This document shows, in pieces, positions 1-8,345 of a DNA stretch of 64,000 bases. The position numbers were made by a program, and so were the translations under genes. Position 1 is the stretch's first letter, and every line of letters begins with the position of its first letter. The notes under the pieces were generated by a model. It saw only the letters and a list, made by a program, of their open reading frames with translations. It was not told the DNA's origin and did no database searches. Source of the stretch: Sva-07 sp964651825 (lineage in GTDB: Bacteria; Actinomycetota; Acidimicrobiia; Acidimicrobiales; Ilumatobacteraceae); contig CAZYWK010000004.1 of NCBI GenBank assembly GCA_964651825.1, forward strand, positions 19,732 to 83,731, in the 5' to 3' direction.

Positions 1-438
1 CTTGTCGGTGTTGTTGAACCCGGCCCGGTCCTCCGACGCCCAGCCTTCGCTCACCCAGGCTCCGGCGAGCACGCCGAGCTTCGATTCCTCGGCGGTCGGC
101 ACGATGTCCATCCAGGCGTTGCGGGCGACGCACACGACCGTGCCGGGCCGAATCTCGTCGAGCTGCAGCCACTGGAACATCGGCACGCCAGCGACCGGCA
201 CGAGGCAGAGCACGAGGTGGTTGTGGCTGCCGCGAACGCTGAACCCCGACGACGAGGTGATGCGCTTCGTGGGATGCAGGCCGGAGTTGAAGCCCTTGCT
301 GGCGTGGACGGCCTTGCCGTCCTTGTCGAGCACGTCGACATCCAGGTCGACGTCGGAGTTCAGATCGGTGTCGACCAGTTCGTCGATGCGGACACTCGAA
401 CCGTCGGCGAGCCGGACACGGGTGTCGCCGGTGACGCA
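1..438 (-). mobile_element. GyrA intein, N-terminal 146 residues, with start of a LAGLIDADG endonuclease domain
   Basis: The in-frame insertion begins exactly after the GyrA active-site Tyr. Intein residue 1 is Cys followed by VTGDTRVRLADGSSVR (block A). Block B is GSHNHLVLCL at residues 70-79, close to the GTANHPLLCL of the Mycobacterium xenopi GyrA intein as I remember it. Residues 121-132, LGVLAGAWVSEG, resemble the first LAGLIDADG helix of a homing endonuclease. This is therefore probably a full-length intein like that of M. leprae GyrA rather than a mini-intein. The C-terminal splice residues and the rest of the endonuclease lie beyond the left edge. Protein splicing would restore GyrA across Tyr126. 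Confidence 0.93.
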
Positions 439-816
439 GTAACGGCTCGCAGCCGGGCCGAAGTCTGGGCTGCCGTAGTTGCCGTGGAAGTCGATCAGCG
501 GGTGGCGCAGGGAGAACGGCTGGGCCATGCGCACCAAGGCGTCGTAGATGGCGCCGTCGCCGTGAGGGTGGAACCTGGCCATCGTGTCGCCGGACACTCG
601 GGCACACTTCACGTGGCCACGGTCGGGGCGGAAGCCCTGCTCCTCCATGTCCCAGATGATCCGGCGGTGCACCGGCTTGAGGCCGTCGCGCACATCGGGA
701 AGAGCCCGCGACATGATCACGGACATCGCGTACTCGAGGAACGAGCTCTCCATCTCGTCGTGGAGGGCGATCGGCTGGATCGGTTCAGCTGGTGGGGTGT
801 CGTTGGTGTCGGTCAT
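1..816 (-). CDS. gyrA: DNA gyrase subunit A, 5' part, interrupted by an intein (gene runs off the window)
   Basis: GyrA is the DNA breakage-reunion subunit of gyrase, which introduces negative supercoils. From ATG at 816 the minus strand is open to base 1 (272 codons). The first 126 residues are typical GyrA: EYAMSVIMSRALPDVRDGL, KPVHRR, then RFHPHGDGAIYDALVRMAQ (quinolone-resistance region) and GPAASRY. The Tyr at residue 126 is the DNA-cleaving tyrosine. Instead of the usual T-E that follows it, the frame continues with Cys127 and an intein. The host protein resumes outside the window. It lies 44 bases downstream of gyrB in the same direction, so the two are probably cotranscribed. Identification is firm; the C-terminal extein cannot be seen. 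Confidence 0.95.
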   Translation of the reverse strand, partial: MTDTNDTPPAEPIQPIALHDEMESSFLEYAMSVIMSRALPDVRDGLKPVHRRIIWDMEEQGFRPDRGHVKCARVSGDTMARFHPHGDGAIYDALVRMAQPFSLRHPLIDFHGNYGSPDFGPAASRYCVTGDTRVRLADGSSVRIDELVDTDLNSDVDLDVDVLDKDGKAVHASKGFNSGLHPTKRITSSSGFSVRGSHNHLVLCLVPVAGVPMFQWLQLDEIRPGTVVCVARNAWMDIVPTAEESKLGVLAGAWVSEGWASEDRAGFNNTDK

Positions 817-860
817 CGTGTCTCAGTTCGCGTTCGTGGAGGGATGCAGCACCCAGCGGC

Positions 861-2906
861 TCAGAAGTCGAGGTTGCGGACGTCGCGGGCGTTGGTGGTG
901 ATGAACTCGCGGCGGCTCGCCACGTCGTCACCCATCAGGACCGAGGTGATCTCGTCGGCCAAGGCTGCCTCTTCGACCGTGACCTGCAGCAGAGTTCGGG
1001 TGGACGCGAGCATGGTGGTCTCGCGCAGCTCCTCCCAGTCCATCTCGCCGAGGCCCTTCAGGCGCTGGAACTGCTTCTTGTGGTTCGGGCGCTCTTCGAG
1101 GAACTGCGCCTTGGCGACGTCGTCTTTGAGGTACACCTTTTCCTTGCCGACCTCGGTGGAGTACAGCGGCGGCTGGGCGATGTAGCAGAAGCCGGCCTCG
1201 ACCATCTCGCGCATCTGGCGGAAGAAGAACGTGAGCAGCAGCGTGCGGATGTGGCTGCCGTCGACGTCGGCATCGGCGAGCGCGATCACCTTGTGGTAGC
1301 GGCACTTCGACACGTCGAACTCGTCGCCCACGCCGGCGCCGATGGCGGTGATCAGCGCCTGGATCTCGTTGTTCTTCAGCATCTTGTCGATGCGCGCCCG
1401 CTCGACGTTGAGGATCTTGCCGCGGATCGGCAAGATGGCCTGGGTGCGAGGGTCGCGGGCGTCGACGGCGGTGCCGCCCGCCGAGTCGCCCTCGACGATG
1501 AACAGCTCGGACTCGTCGGCGTTCTTCGACGAGCAGTCCTTCAGCTTGTCGGGCATCCCGGCCCCCGACAGCGCCGTCTTGCGGCGGATCGCGTTGCGGG
1601 CGTTCTTCGCCGCCACCCGGGCCTGGGCTGCCGAGATGCTCTTCTTGACCATCTTGTTGGCTTCGGTCGGGTTCTCTTCCAGCCACTCGGCCATGCGTTC
1701 GTTGGTGGCCTTCTGGACGAAGGAGCGCATCGGCACGTTGCCCAACTTGGCCTTGGTCTGGCCCTCGAACTGCGGCTCACGCAGCTTCACCGACACGATG
1801 GCGGTGATGCCCTCGCGGATGTCCTCGCCGGTGAGGTTCGGATCTTTCTCCTTCAGCAGGTTCTTGACGCGGGCGTACTTGTTGACGACCGTGGTGAGGG
1901 CCGTCTTGAACCCCTCGATGTGCATGCCACCTTCGACCGTGGAGATGCCGTTGGCGTAGCCGTGGATGCCCTCGTAGTAGCCAGTGTTCCACTGCATGGC
2001 GATGTCGAGCATCTGGCCGTCGTCGTCGTCGTCCTCGAACTGGCAGACCTTGGAGAACAACGGCTCCTTGGTCGCGTTGAGGTGCTTGACGAAGTCGATG
2101 ATGCCGCCCCGGTACTGGTACGTGACGGTCTGCTCGCGGCCCTCGCGCTGGTCGGTGAAGACCATCTCGAGGCCCTTGTTCAAGAACGCCATCGTCTGGA
2201 GACGTTCGAGCACGGTGCGGGCGACGAACTCGACACCCTCGGCGGCGAAGATCGTCGGATCGGGCCAGAACGTGATGGTGGTGCCCGTCTTGCGGCCACG
2301 GCCCGGTGTGTCGCCGACCACGGCCATCTTCCCCTGCGGCTTGCCGCCCTTCGCGTACTCCTGGCGATGCCGCTTGCCGCCGCGATCGACCTCGATGATC
2401 AGCCGCTCGGACAGCGCGTTGACGACCGAAACGCCGACGCCGTGGAGGCCGCCGGACACCTTGTACCCGTCGCCACCGAACTTGCCCCCGGCGTGCAGCA
2501 CGGTGAGCACGACCTCGGCCGCGCTCTTGCCCTTGTGCTCACCCGACGTGAACGGATCGACCGGGATGCCACGTCCGTCGTCGACGACCTGGCACCCGCC
2601 GTCGTCGAGCAGGGTGACGCCGATGCGCGTGCAGTGACCCGCCATCGCCTCGTCGACCGAGTTGTCGACGACCTCCCAGATCAGGTGGTGAAGCCCGGCG
2701 AGACCGGTGGAGCCGATGTACATGCCCGGCCGCTTACGGACCGGGTCGAGGCCCTCGAGCACTTGGATCGCGGTGGCGTCGTAGGCCGCTGTGGTCTTCG
2801 CCTGGTCGGGGTTCGCCCGCCGGGGACGCGGCGCTGACGGCTCGCCCGCCGAGTGTTGGGCGTCGGGGAGTTGGGCGTCGGAAACTTCGGAGGTGTCGTT
2901 GGACAC
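861..2906 (-). CDS. gyrB: DNA gyrase subunit B (ATPase subunit)
   Basis: GyrB is the ATP-driven subunit of gyrase. Visible in order: GHKL ATPase residues (EVVDNSVDEAMAGHC, DDGRGIPVD, GGLHGVGVSVVNALS), the transducer region, and the TOPRIM core (FIVEGDSAGG, then ADADVDGSHIRTLLL), ending in the GyrB tail KGLGEMDWEELRETTM. I chose GTG at 2906 (VSNDTSEVSDAQ, 681 aa) because GAGG lies five bases upstream. An in-frame ATG at 2960 would add 18 atypical residues. About 50 extra residues precede the GHKL core, mostly polar and proline-rich. A TAGGAT hexamer on the minus strand at 3035-3030 could be a -10 box, but no good -35 is visible. The order dnaN-recF-dciA-gyrB-gyrA is the usual actinobacterial one. 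Confidence 0.97.
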   Translation of the reverse strand: MSNDTSEVSDAQLPDAQHSAGEPSAPRPRRANPDQAKTTAAYDATAIQVLEGLDPVRKRPGMYIGSTGLAGLHHLIWEVVDNSVDEAMAGHCTRIGVTLLDDGGCQVVDDGRGIPVDPFTSGEHKGKSAAEVVLTVLHAGGKFGGDGYKVSGGLHGVGVSVVNALSERLIIEVDRGGKRHRQEYAKGGKPQGKMAVVGDTPGRGRKTGTTITFWPDPTIFAAEGVEFVARTVLERLQTMAFLNKGLEMVFTDQREGREQTVTYQYRGGIIDFVKHLNATKEPLFSKVCQFEDDDDDGQMLDIAMQWNTGYYEGIHGYANGISTVEGGMHIEGFKTALTTVVNKYARVKNLLKEKDPNLTGEDIREGITAIVSVKLREPQFEGQTKAKLGNVPMRSFVQKATNERMAEWLEENPTEANKMVKKSISAAQARVAAKNARNAIRRKTALSGAGMPDKLKDCSSKNADESELFIVEGDSAGGTAVDARDPRTQAILPIRGKILNVERARIDKMLKNNEIQALITAIGAGVGDEFDVSKCRYHKVIALADADVDGSHIRTLLLTFFFRQMREMVEAGFCYIAQPPLYSTEVGKEKVYLKDDVAKAQFLEERPNHKKQFQRLKGLGEMDWEELRETTMLASTRTLLQVTVEEAALADEITSVLMGDDVASRREFITTNARDVRNLDF

Positions 2907-3085
2907 TCGTACCTCGTGATGTGTGTGGATGTTCGTGTCGCGCCCCTGCGTGGGGCGCACGTTGTCGGCGACCGAACCACTGCTTTCATGGTGATCCGTG
3001 GTGGCAGAACCGTGTCGCGAGTGGGATTCATCCTACCAGCGGGGTGTCACAGCGCCGGGGAGCACCGCCATCGGAGCGCGCCGGG

Positions 3086-3376
3086 TCAGCGGGCGACGCG
3101 AACCTCGACACGGTCGATCTCGACCCTGGCCACCTCGTGCAGCCGGGCGATGATCGTGGCGCTCAGGAACTTGACCTGGGTCGCCCAGGCCGGGTCGTCG
3201 ACCTCGACCGTGAGCACCTGCTGATCGAGGCGAACCGGTCGGACGTGCGCCGCGACCGCATCGCCGACCGCATCGTCCCACCGCCCGAACACGCCACCGA
3301 TCTGCACCCGGTCGGTGCCCCGCAACGACGAGATCACCGAGTCGAGCGACGTGGTGATCCTGACGGGTTCGCGCAC
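3086..3376 (-). CDS. DUF721 / DciA-like protein
   Basis: This 96-residue protein has the DUF721 pattern: an N-terminal region, W-D-D-A-V-G followed by HVRPVRL, then LTVEVDDPAWATQVKFL and a basic C-terminal part. DUF721 proteins include DciA, the ancestral loader of the DnaB helicase, and in actinobacteria the gene usually sits between recF and gyrB as here. It is short for an actinobacterial member, and the usual longer N-terminal extension is absent. It starts 24 bases after the recF stop in the same direction. A role in helicase loading is inferred from family and position, not shown by the sequence. Confidence 0.85.
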   Translation of the reverse strand: MREPVRITTSLDSVISSLRGTDRVQIGGVFGRWDDAVGDAVAAHVRPVRLDQQVLTVEVDDPAWATQVKFLSATIIARLHEVARVEIDRVEVRVAR

Positions 3377-3399
3377 GACGTCAACCTACTTCGACACGC

Positions 3400-4491
3400 T
3401 CAACAACTCGTGTCGTCGGTCACCGTGCCGGCGTGCACCCGCAGGACCCTGTCGACGCGCGCCGCGGGCGGGATGTCGGTCGCGGTCGTCATCACGATCT
3501 GGCCGGGCGGCAGGTGCGACAGCAGCGCGGTGGCGCGGTGGTCGTCGAGCTCGGACAAGACGTCGTCGAGCACGAGCACCGGCGCCGATCCGGTCCGTTC
3601 GGTCACCAACCGGTGCGCGGCAAGACGCAGCGCGAGCGCCAGGGACCGTTGCTCGCCCTGTGACGCGTGCGTGCGGCTCGGCCGACCGCCCACCGTCATC
3701 ACGAGCTCGTCACGCTGTGGCCCCACCGTCGTCACACCGCGGCGGATGTCCTGGGCGCGGGCGGCGGCGAGTGACACCGCCAGCCCAGCGACGCGCCACG
3801 GCGGCTCGTACTCCAGCTCGATCGGCACCGGAACACCCGCCAGTTGTTCGTAGGCCTCGTTCACCATCGGGGCCAGCCGCGCGACGAGGGTCGCCCGGGC
3901 GTGGCCGAATTGGTCGGCCACACCGGCGAAGCGTTGATCCCACACGTCGAGTGTCGCCGCGATCTCCTCGGTCAACCGCCCCGCGGCCTGCTTGAGCAAG
4001 GTGTTCCGTTGCCGCACGATCCGGTCGAGCTCGAGACGTGCCGCGTCGTACTTGACCGCGAGCGCCACCAGGGTGTCGTCGAGGAAGCGGCGCCGATCAC
4101 CAGGGCTGCCTTTGACGAGGATCAGGTCGTCGGGTGAGAACACGGTGATCCGCAACGTGCCGAGCAGATCACGGCTCCGTGCCAGGCGCTGCCGGTTGAT
4201 CTGCACGCGATTGCGCCCGCTGACGGTGATCTCGGCTTCGACCAGCAGCTCGCGTCCGTCCTCATGACGGACGCGGGCCCGGATGATCGCGGTCTCGGCG
4301 CCCATGCGGACCATCGCGTCGTTCGGCGCGCCCCGGAAACTCGACAACGTGGCCAGATAGGCGAGCGCCTCGACGAGGTTGGTCTTGCCCTGTCCGTTGT
4401 CGCCGATGACCACCGTGGTGCCGGTGGTGAGGTCGAACGAGCCCGTCTCGTAGTTGCGGAAGTCGACGACCTCGAGGTGTTCGACGAGCAC
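3400..4491 (-). CDS. recF: DNA replication and repair protein RecF
   Basis: RecF is an SMC-like ATPase that helps load RecA at single-strand gaps. The 363-residue protein starts MLVEHLEVVDFRNYE and has Walker A GDNGQGKT at residues 30-37. The signature HASQGEQRSLALALRL and Walker B PVLVLDDVLSELD lie near the C-terminus, and the length is normal for the family. It lies 7 bases downstream of dnaN and 24 bases upstream of the DUF721 gene, so all are likely one transcript running away from oriC. Confidence 0.97.
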   Translation of the reverse strand: MLVEHLEVVDFRNYETGSFDLTTGTTVVIGDNGQGKTNLVEALAYLATLSSFRGAPNDAMVRMGAETAIIRARVRHEDGRELLVEAEITVSGRNRVQINRQRLARSRDLLGTLRITVFSPDDLILVKGSPGDRRRFLDDTLVALAVKYDAARLELDRIVRQRNTLLKQAAGRLTEEIAATLDVWDQRFAGVADQFGHARATLVARLAPMVNEAYEQLAGVPVPIELEYEPPWRVAGLAVSLAAARAQDIRRGVTTVGPQRDELVMTVGGRPSRTHASQGEQRSLALALRLAAHRLVTERTGSAPVLVLDDVLSELDDHRATALLSHLPPGQIVMTTATDIPPAARVDRVLRVHAGTVTDDTSC

Positions 4492-4498
4492 CGGTGAA

Positions 4499-5593
4499 CT
4501 ACGGCACCCGCACCGGCATCAGCAGGTAGAGGTACTCGTCGTGGCCGACACCACGCAGGACGGCCGGCTTCATCGGGTCCATCGTGGCCAGGGTGACGTC
4601 GTCGCTGTCGATCGCATCGATGCCCGCGGACAGGTAGTCCGGGTTGAACGCGACGGTCATCTCCGTCCCCTCGTACGACGCGTCGATCTCCTCGGCCGCG
4701 TTGCCGACGTCCTGGGTGATCGCGGTGAGCTGCACCGTGTCGCCACCGAGGGTCAGGCGCACCGGTGTGGAGTCCTGGGCGAGGATCTTCACGCGGCGGA
4801 TCGCCTCGAGGATCGATGCCTTGGCCACGGTCAACATGTTGGGGTACGCGGACGGCAGCAGGTTGCGGTAGTTCGGGAACTCCCCTTCGATGAGCCGCGT
4901 GCTCAACCGCGTGGTGCCCGACTCGAAGGTCGCCTCGCGCTCGCCGAGCCGGACCGTGAGCTCCGACGAGTCGCCCATCACCCGGGAAAGTTCGGCGAGG
5001 GCACGTCCGGGAATGATCACCTTCTGCCCGCTGGCGAGCACCGACGACTCGGGCAGATCGCGCACCGCCAGCCGGTAGGAGTCGGTCGCCACCATCCGCA
5101 GGCCGTCGTCCTCGGCGGCGAGCAGCACGCCCGTGAGCACCGCTCGTGCATCGTCGGTCGACGCGGCGCGGACCACTTGGCGCAGCGCCTCGGACATCAC
5201 GCCTGCCGGCACGGTGCTCCCCTCGCCCGCCGGTTCGGCGAGCGTCGGATAGTCGTCGAGCGCCAACGGCCGGACCGAGAACTGCGAACGGCCCGCACTG
5301 ATCGACACCTCATCGTCGACCAACTCGATCTCGACCGCGCCAGCCGGCAGCGCCTTGACGATGTCGGCCACGAGGCGAGCGGGCACCACCGCTGCACCGT
5401 CACGTTCGCCACCGACCTCGATCGACAACCGGATGGTCAGTTCGAGATCGGTGCCCGTGATCGTCAGCGCGTCACCGGCGACGTGCAGCTTGACGCCAGC
5501 GAGCACCGGCAGCGTGCCCGTGCGGTTCGTCGCTGCTCGACCGGCTGCCCCGAGAGCGTCGGCGAGCACATCACGTTCACAACGAAACTTCAC
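4499..5593 (-). CDS. dnaN: DNA polymerase III beta sliding clamp
   Basis: The protein encircles DNA and tethers the replicative polymerase. It has 364 residues with the three-fold clamp pattern: MKFRCERDVLADALG opening, MATDSYRLAVRDL in the middle domain, and the C-terminal YLLMPVRVP, which resembles the VMPMRL ending of other clamps. Translation starts at GTG 5593, supported by GAGGAGAAG about ten bases upstream. It lies immediately beyond the candidate origin, downstream of dnaA in the same direction. Confidence 0.97.
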   Translation of the reverse strand: MKFRCERDVLADALGAAGRAATNRTGTLPVLAGVKLHVAGDALTITGTDLELTIRLSIEVGGERDGAAVVPARLVADIVKALPAGAVEIELVDDEVSISAGRSQFSVRPLALDDYPTLAEPAGEGSTVPAGVMSEALRQVVRAASTDDARAVLTGVLLAAEDDGLRMVATDSYRLAVRDLPESSVLASGQKVIIPGRALAELSRVMGDSSELTVRLGEREATFESGTTRLSTRLIEGEFPNYRNLLPSAYPNMLTVAKASILEAIRRVKILAQDSTPVRLTLGGDTVQLTAITQDVGNAAEEIDASYEGTEMTVAFNPDYLSAGIDAIDSDDVTLATMDPMKPAVLRGVGHDEYLYLLMPVRVP

Positions 5594-5846
5594 AACGGGT
5601 ACTTCTCCTCATACAGGGATGTCTCAAGGAACACTGTCAGTAGTAGGGGCTGTGGATTGGGGACAATCCTCGTCGGCCCAGCGTAGAACCCTCGCGGCGA
5701 TGCACAGGGGATGGCCCGCCCGTGCACAGGAACCGTGTTACACGCGTGTGACCCGGTGGACAAGGCCACGTTGTCCACCGCGCCGCGGCCGGTCGTCCGA
5801 CCGATGTGCGTGGACGCGTCCCCAGGCCGATCGCGTCGCTTCCAGC
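5594..5846. other. oriC: Candidate chromosomal origin (oriC) between dnaA and dnaN
   Basis: No gene is needed in this 253-base gap. It holds an inverted pair of near-consensus DnaA boxes: TTGTCCACC at 5771-5779 on the plus strand and the same sequence on the minus strand at 5763-5755. Each is one mismatch from the actinobacterial TTGTCCACA. A weaker box, TGTGGATTG, lies at 5651-5659, and 5600-5670 is locally A/T-richer. The dnaA-dnaN gap is the known site of oriC in Streptomyces and Mycobacterium. Few boxes are visible compared with Streptomyces, so the functional origin may also use the boxes upstream of dnaA. Confidence 0.7.
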
Positions 5847-7286
5847 TCATGACTTGAGCTGCTGGATCAGGGCCGTGACCTGGTCGTAGATCTGCTTGCG
5901 CTCGCTCATCAGCCGCTGGATCTTCTCGTTGGCGTGGATGACCGTCGTGTGGTCGCGGCCACCGAACAACCTGGCGATCGCCGGGTAGCTGAGGTCGGTG
6001 AGCTCACGGAACACGTACATCGCGATCTGACGGGCGGTCACGAGCGGGCGTTGGCGGCTGCGACCCTTGAGGTCCTCGACGGGGAACTTCAGGATCGAGG
6101 CGATCTCGGCCAGCAACTCCTCGTCGGTGCGAACCTTCGGCTTGTTGTCGTTGAGGAGGTCGGCGAGCTGCGTCTGGGCGAGATCGGTCGTGATCGGAAC
6201 CTGGTTGAGGCTGGCGAACGCCGTGACGCGGATGAGGGCGCCTTCGAGCTCACGGATGTTGGTAGCGATGTTGGTGGCGATGAACTCGAGCGTCTGGTCG
6301 GGAACCTCGACCCGGTCGCGCTCGGACTTGTTGCGCAAGATGGCGAGGCGGGTCTCGAGGTCGGGCGGTTGGATGTCGGTGATCAGCCCCCACTTGAAGC
6401 GGCCTCGCAGGCGCTCTTCGAGGGTGGGAATGGCATCCGGCATCCGGTCCGAGGAGATCACCACCTGCTTGTTCGCTCCGTGCAACGAGTTGAACGTGTG
6501 GAAGAACTCCTCCTGCAGGCCTTCCTTGCCGGCGATGAACTGGATGTCGTCGATCAGCAGGACGTCGATGTCGCGGTACCGCCGGCGCAGCGAGACGGTC
6601 GTGTTCTGGCGGATCGCGTCGACGTATTCGTTCATGAACGTCTCGGTCGAGACGTACCGGACCTCGTGGTGCTGGTAGTTGGAGTGGACGTAGTGGCCGA
6701 TCGCGTGCAGCAGATGGGTCTTGCCGAGCCCCGCTGATCCGTAGATGAACAACGGGTTGTAGCTTCGTGCCGGAGTCTCGGCGACCCGGAGGGCGGCGGC
6801 GAGCGCGAACTGGTTCGACGCTCCCTTGACGAAGGTCTCGAAGGTATAGCGCGGGTTGAGTCCGGCCTCGTCGAGCAGGCTGCGCTCCGGGCGGTGATCG
6901 GTGCGCCCCCCACTGGACGCCGGTGAGCGGTCGTCGTTGCCGTGCCGCTTGGTGTTGCGCTGGTCGGTACCCGTGCCGTTCGCCGACCCGAAGGTGTCGT
7001 CGTCGAGCGCGTCGGGGCTGGCGTCGGTGGCTGCGACGTCGATCTCCACCGAGCGTTGCCCCTCATTGGCGTCTTGGAGGGCTTCGGTCACCAGTGGCAG
7101 ATATCGAGTCAGGATGCGGTCGCGGACGTAGGCACTCGGGGCGAGCAATCGCAGTGTCGTGTCGTCGGACTCGAGCGGCGTCAGGTCCTGGAACGTCGAG
7201 AACCACACCGATTCTGCGAGCTGTGAGCGCAGTGACAGGGTCACCTGCGTCCACACGTTGGCAGCGTCACTCACCAGGATGTCCAT
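5847..7286 (-). CDS. dnaA: Chromosomal replication initiator protein DnaA
   Basis: DnaA binds DnaA boxes, melts oriC and recruits helicase. From ATG 7286 (MDILVSDAANVWTQ) the protein has 479 residues. Domain I is at about 10-75, a low-complexity Asp/Gly/Arg-rich linker at about 85-140, and the AAA+ domain has Walker A GSAGLGKT at 183-190 and Walker B LLIDD at 243-247. The C-terminal DNA-binding helix-turn-helix has the signature RDHTTVIHANEKI near residues 444-456. The frame stays open upstream to 7619, but those codons overlap the DnaA-box region and show no DnaA homology, so the ATG start is preferred. DnaA boxes just upstream suggest autoregulation. Confidence 0.97.
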   Translation of the reverse strand: MDILVSDAANVWTQVTLSLRSQLAESVWFSTFQDLTPLESDDTTLRLLAPSAYVRDRILTRYLPLVTEALQDANEGQRSVEIDVAATDASPDALDDDTFGSANGTGTDQRNTKRHGNDDRSPASSGGRTDHRPERSLLDEAGLNPRYTFETFVKGASNQFALAAALRVAETPARSYNPLFIYGSAGLGKTHLLHAIGHYVHSNYQHHEVRYVSTETFMNEYVDAIRQNTTVSLRRRYRDIDVLLIDDIQFIAGKEGLQEEFFHTFNSLHGANKQVVISSDRMPDAIPTLEERLRGRFKWGLITDIQPPDLETRLAILRNKSERDRVEVPDQTLEFIATNIATNIRELEGALIRVTAFASLNQVPITTDLAQTQLADLLNDNKPKVRTDEELLAEIASILKFPVEDLKGRSRQRPLVTARQIAMYVFRELTDLSYPAIARLFGGRDHTTVIHANEKIQRLMSERKQIYDQVTALIQQLKS

Positions 7287-7597
7287 TCCATGACGAACGT
7301 GTTGCGCACGCGGTGATCCACATGGTTGTCCACAAGGTGGGGACATCGGAGGGGGCAGACACGGACGCCCGAACGTAGCAGGTTGCCGGCGATGCGAAAA
7401 CCTGGCGGAAAAGATGCCGCTCGCTGGTGCTTTACGGTGAGTCGTAACCTGTGGGTAACTTACATCGGTGTGGTTTGAAGCACATGGTTGGGACTTCCCC
7501 CGCGCGAGCCGTAGCCTCTCATCCCTGAGTTCGCGGCGCGCCCTAGGGCCGATCCACGTCGCGAACGTCGAGTGTTGCCCGAGATCCGGAGATCGCC
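7287..7597. promoter_or_regulatory. dnaA-rpmH divergent intergenic region with DnaA boxes
   Basis: This 311-base gap separates divergent dnaA and rpmH. It contains a perfect actinobacterial DnaA box TTGTCCACA at 7326-7334, a one-mismatch box TGATCCACA at 7314-7322 only three bases away, and TGTGGGTAA (TTACCCACA on the other strand) at 7450-7458. The first two lie immediately upstream of the dnaA start, as expected for DnaA autoregulation. Promoters for both genes must lie here, but I could not pick convincing -35/-10 pairs. Confidence 0.75.
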
Positions 7598-7732
7598 GTG
7601 AAGCGTACCTTTCAACCAAATGCCCGCCATCGTGCCAAGACGCACGGCTTCCGCGCCCGCATGAGCACTCGGGGCGGCCGTGCCGTGCTCAAGGCTCGTC
7701 GTGCCAAGGGTCGCGCCCGCCTGTCGGCTTGA
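7598..7732 (+). CDS. rpmH: 50S ribosomal protein L34
   Basis: This 44-residue basic protein, GTG start at 7598, reads MKRTFQPNARHRAKTHGF followed by RARMSTRGGRAVL and ends KGRARLSA, the standard L34 sequence. L34 is a small structural protein of the large ribosomal subunit. The TGA at 7730-7732 overlaps the likely TTG start of rnpA, as is common for this conserved pair. Confidence 0.96.
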   Translation: MKRTFQPNARHRAKTHGFRARMSTRGGRAVLKARRAKGRARLSA

Positions 7733-8073
7733 TCGATTCGATCCGGGATCGTGACGTCTTCGTCCGCCTCGGTCGAGACGGTGTTCGCTTCCGTCGGGGG
7801 CCGCTGTGGTGCACCTATCTTGCTGACCCCGGGCTCGAGCGCGCTCACGTGGCGTTCGCCATCGGTCGCCCAGTGGGCAACGCCGTCGTTCGTAACCGGT
7901 TACGCCGTCGCCTGCGCATGATCGTGCGTCAGGCACCGCTCGCTCCCGGCTGGTGGCTCTTCGGAGCGCGTCCCCAGGCTTGCGAACTGACGTTCGATTC
8001 CTTGCGCCGCAGCACCGAAGCCCTGGTCGATCAAGTCTCCGTGGCCATCCACTCCGACGAGGCGTCGTCGTGA
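7729..8073 (+). CDS. rnpA: Ribonuclease P protein component
   Basis: RnpA is the protein subunit of RNase P, which trims tRNA 5' ends. The recognisable parts are IRDRDVFVRLGRDGVRFRRG at the start and the RNR-like signature NAVVRNRLRRRLR in the middle. I place the start at TTG 7729, overlapping the rpmH stop, giving 114 residues. No ATG or GTG lies in frame at a suitable place. The stop overlaps the yidD start by four bases (GTGA). Confidence 0.93.
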   Translation: MIDSIRDRDVFVRLGRDGVRFRRGPLWCTYLADPGLERAHVAFAIGRPVGNAVVRNRLRRRLRMIVRQAPLAPGWWLFGARPQACELTFDSLRRSTEALVDQVSVAIHSDEASS

Positions 8074-8345
8074 GCGAGTCCGACTCCACCAGGGCTGTGC
8101 GCGCCGTGCGGTGGTACCAACGGCTCGTCGAGGGTCGCCCCTCCCCCTGTCGCTTCACACCGAGCTGTTCGTCGTACGCCATCGAGGCGTTCGAGCGACA
8201 TGGCACGTGGCGCGGTGGGGTGCTCAGCGCGCGCCGGCTGCTCCGCTGCCGTCCGTTCGGTCCTTCGGGCTGGGATCCGGTTCCCGAGCGCACCCCTGAT
8301 GTTGCGCCTGCTGTGCCCGACGTGCTCTGCAAGAAGGGTTGCTGA
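8070..8345 (+). CDS. yidD: Membrane protein insertion efficiency factor YidD
   Basis: YidD is a small amphipathic protein that assists YidC-dependent membrane insertion. From GTG 8070 it has 91 residues and the family pattern WYQRLVEGRPSPCRFTPSCS-SYAIEAFERHG, followed by LLRCRPFGPSGWDPVPE. The start overlaps the rnpA stop by four bases and the stop overlaps the yidC ATG (TGATG), so the genes are translationally coupled. Confidence 0.95.
   Translation: MSESDSTRAVRAVRWYQRLVEGRPSPCRFTPSCSSYAIEAFERHGTWRGGVLSARRLLRCRPFGPSGWDPVPERTPDVAPAVPDVLCKKGC

Noticed and set aside
792..2837. Long open frame on the plus strand opposite gyrB (681 codons)
   Set aside because: It is antisense to a clear GyrB with catalytic motifs. 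The product is a low-complexity Asp/Val/Leu/Arg-rich chain without any domain, typical of high-GC shadow frames.
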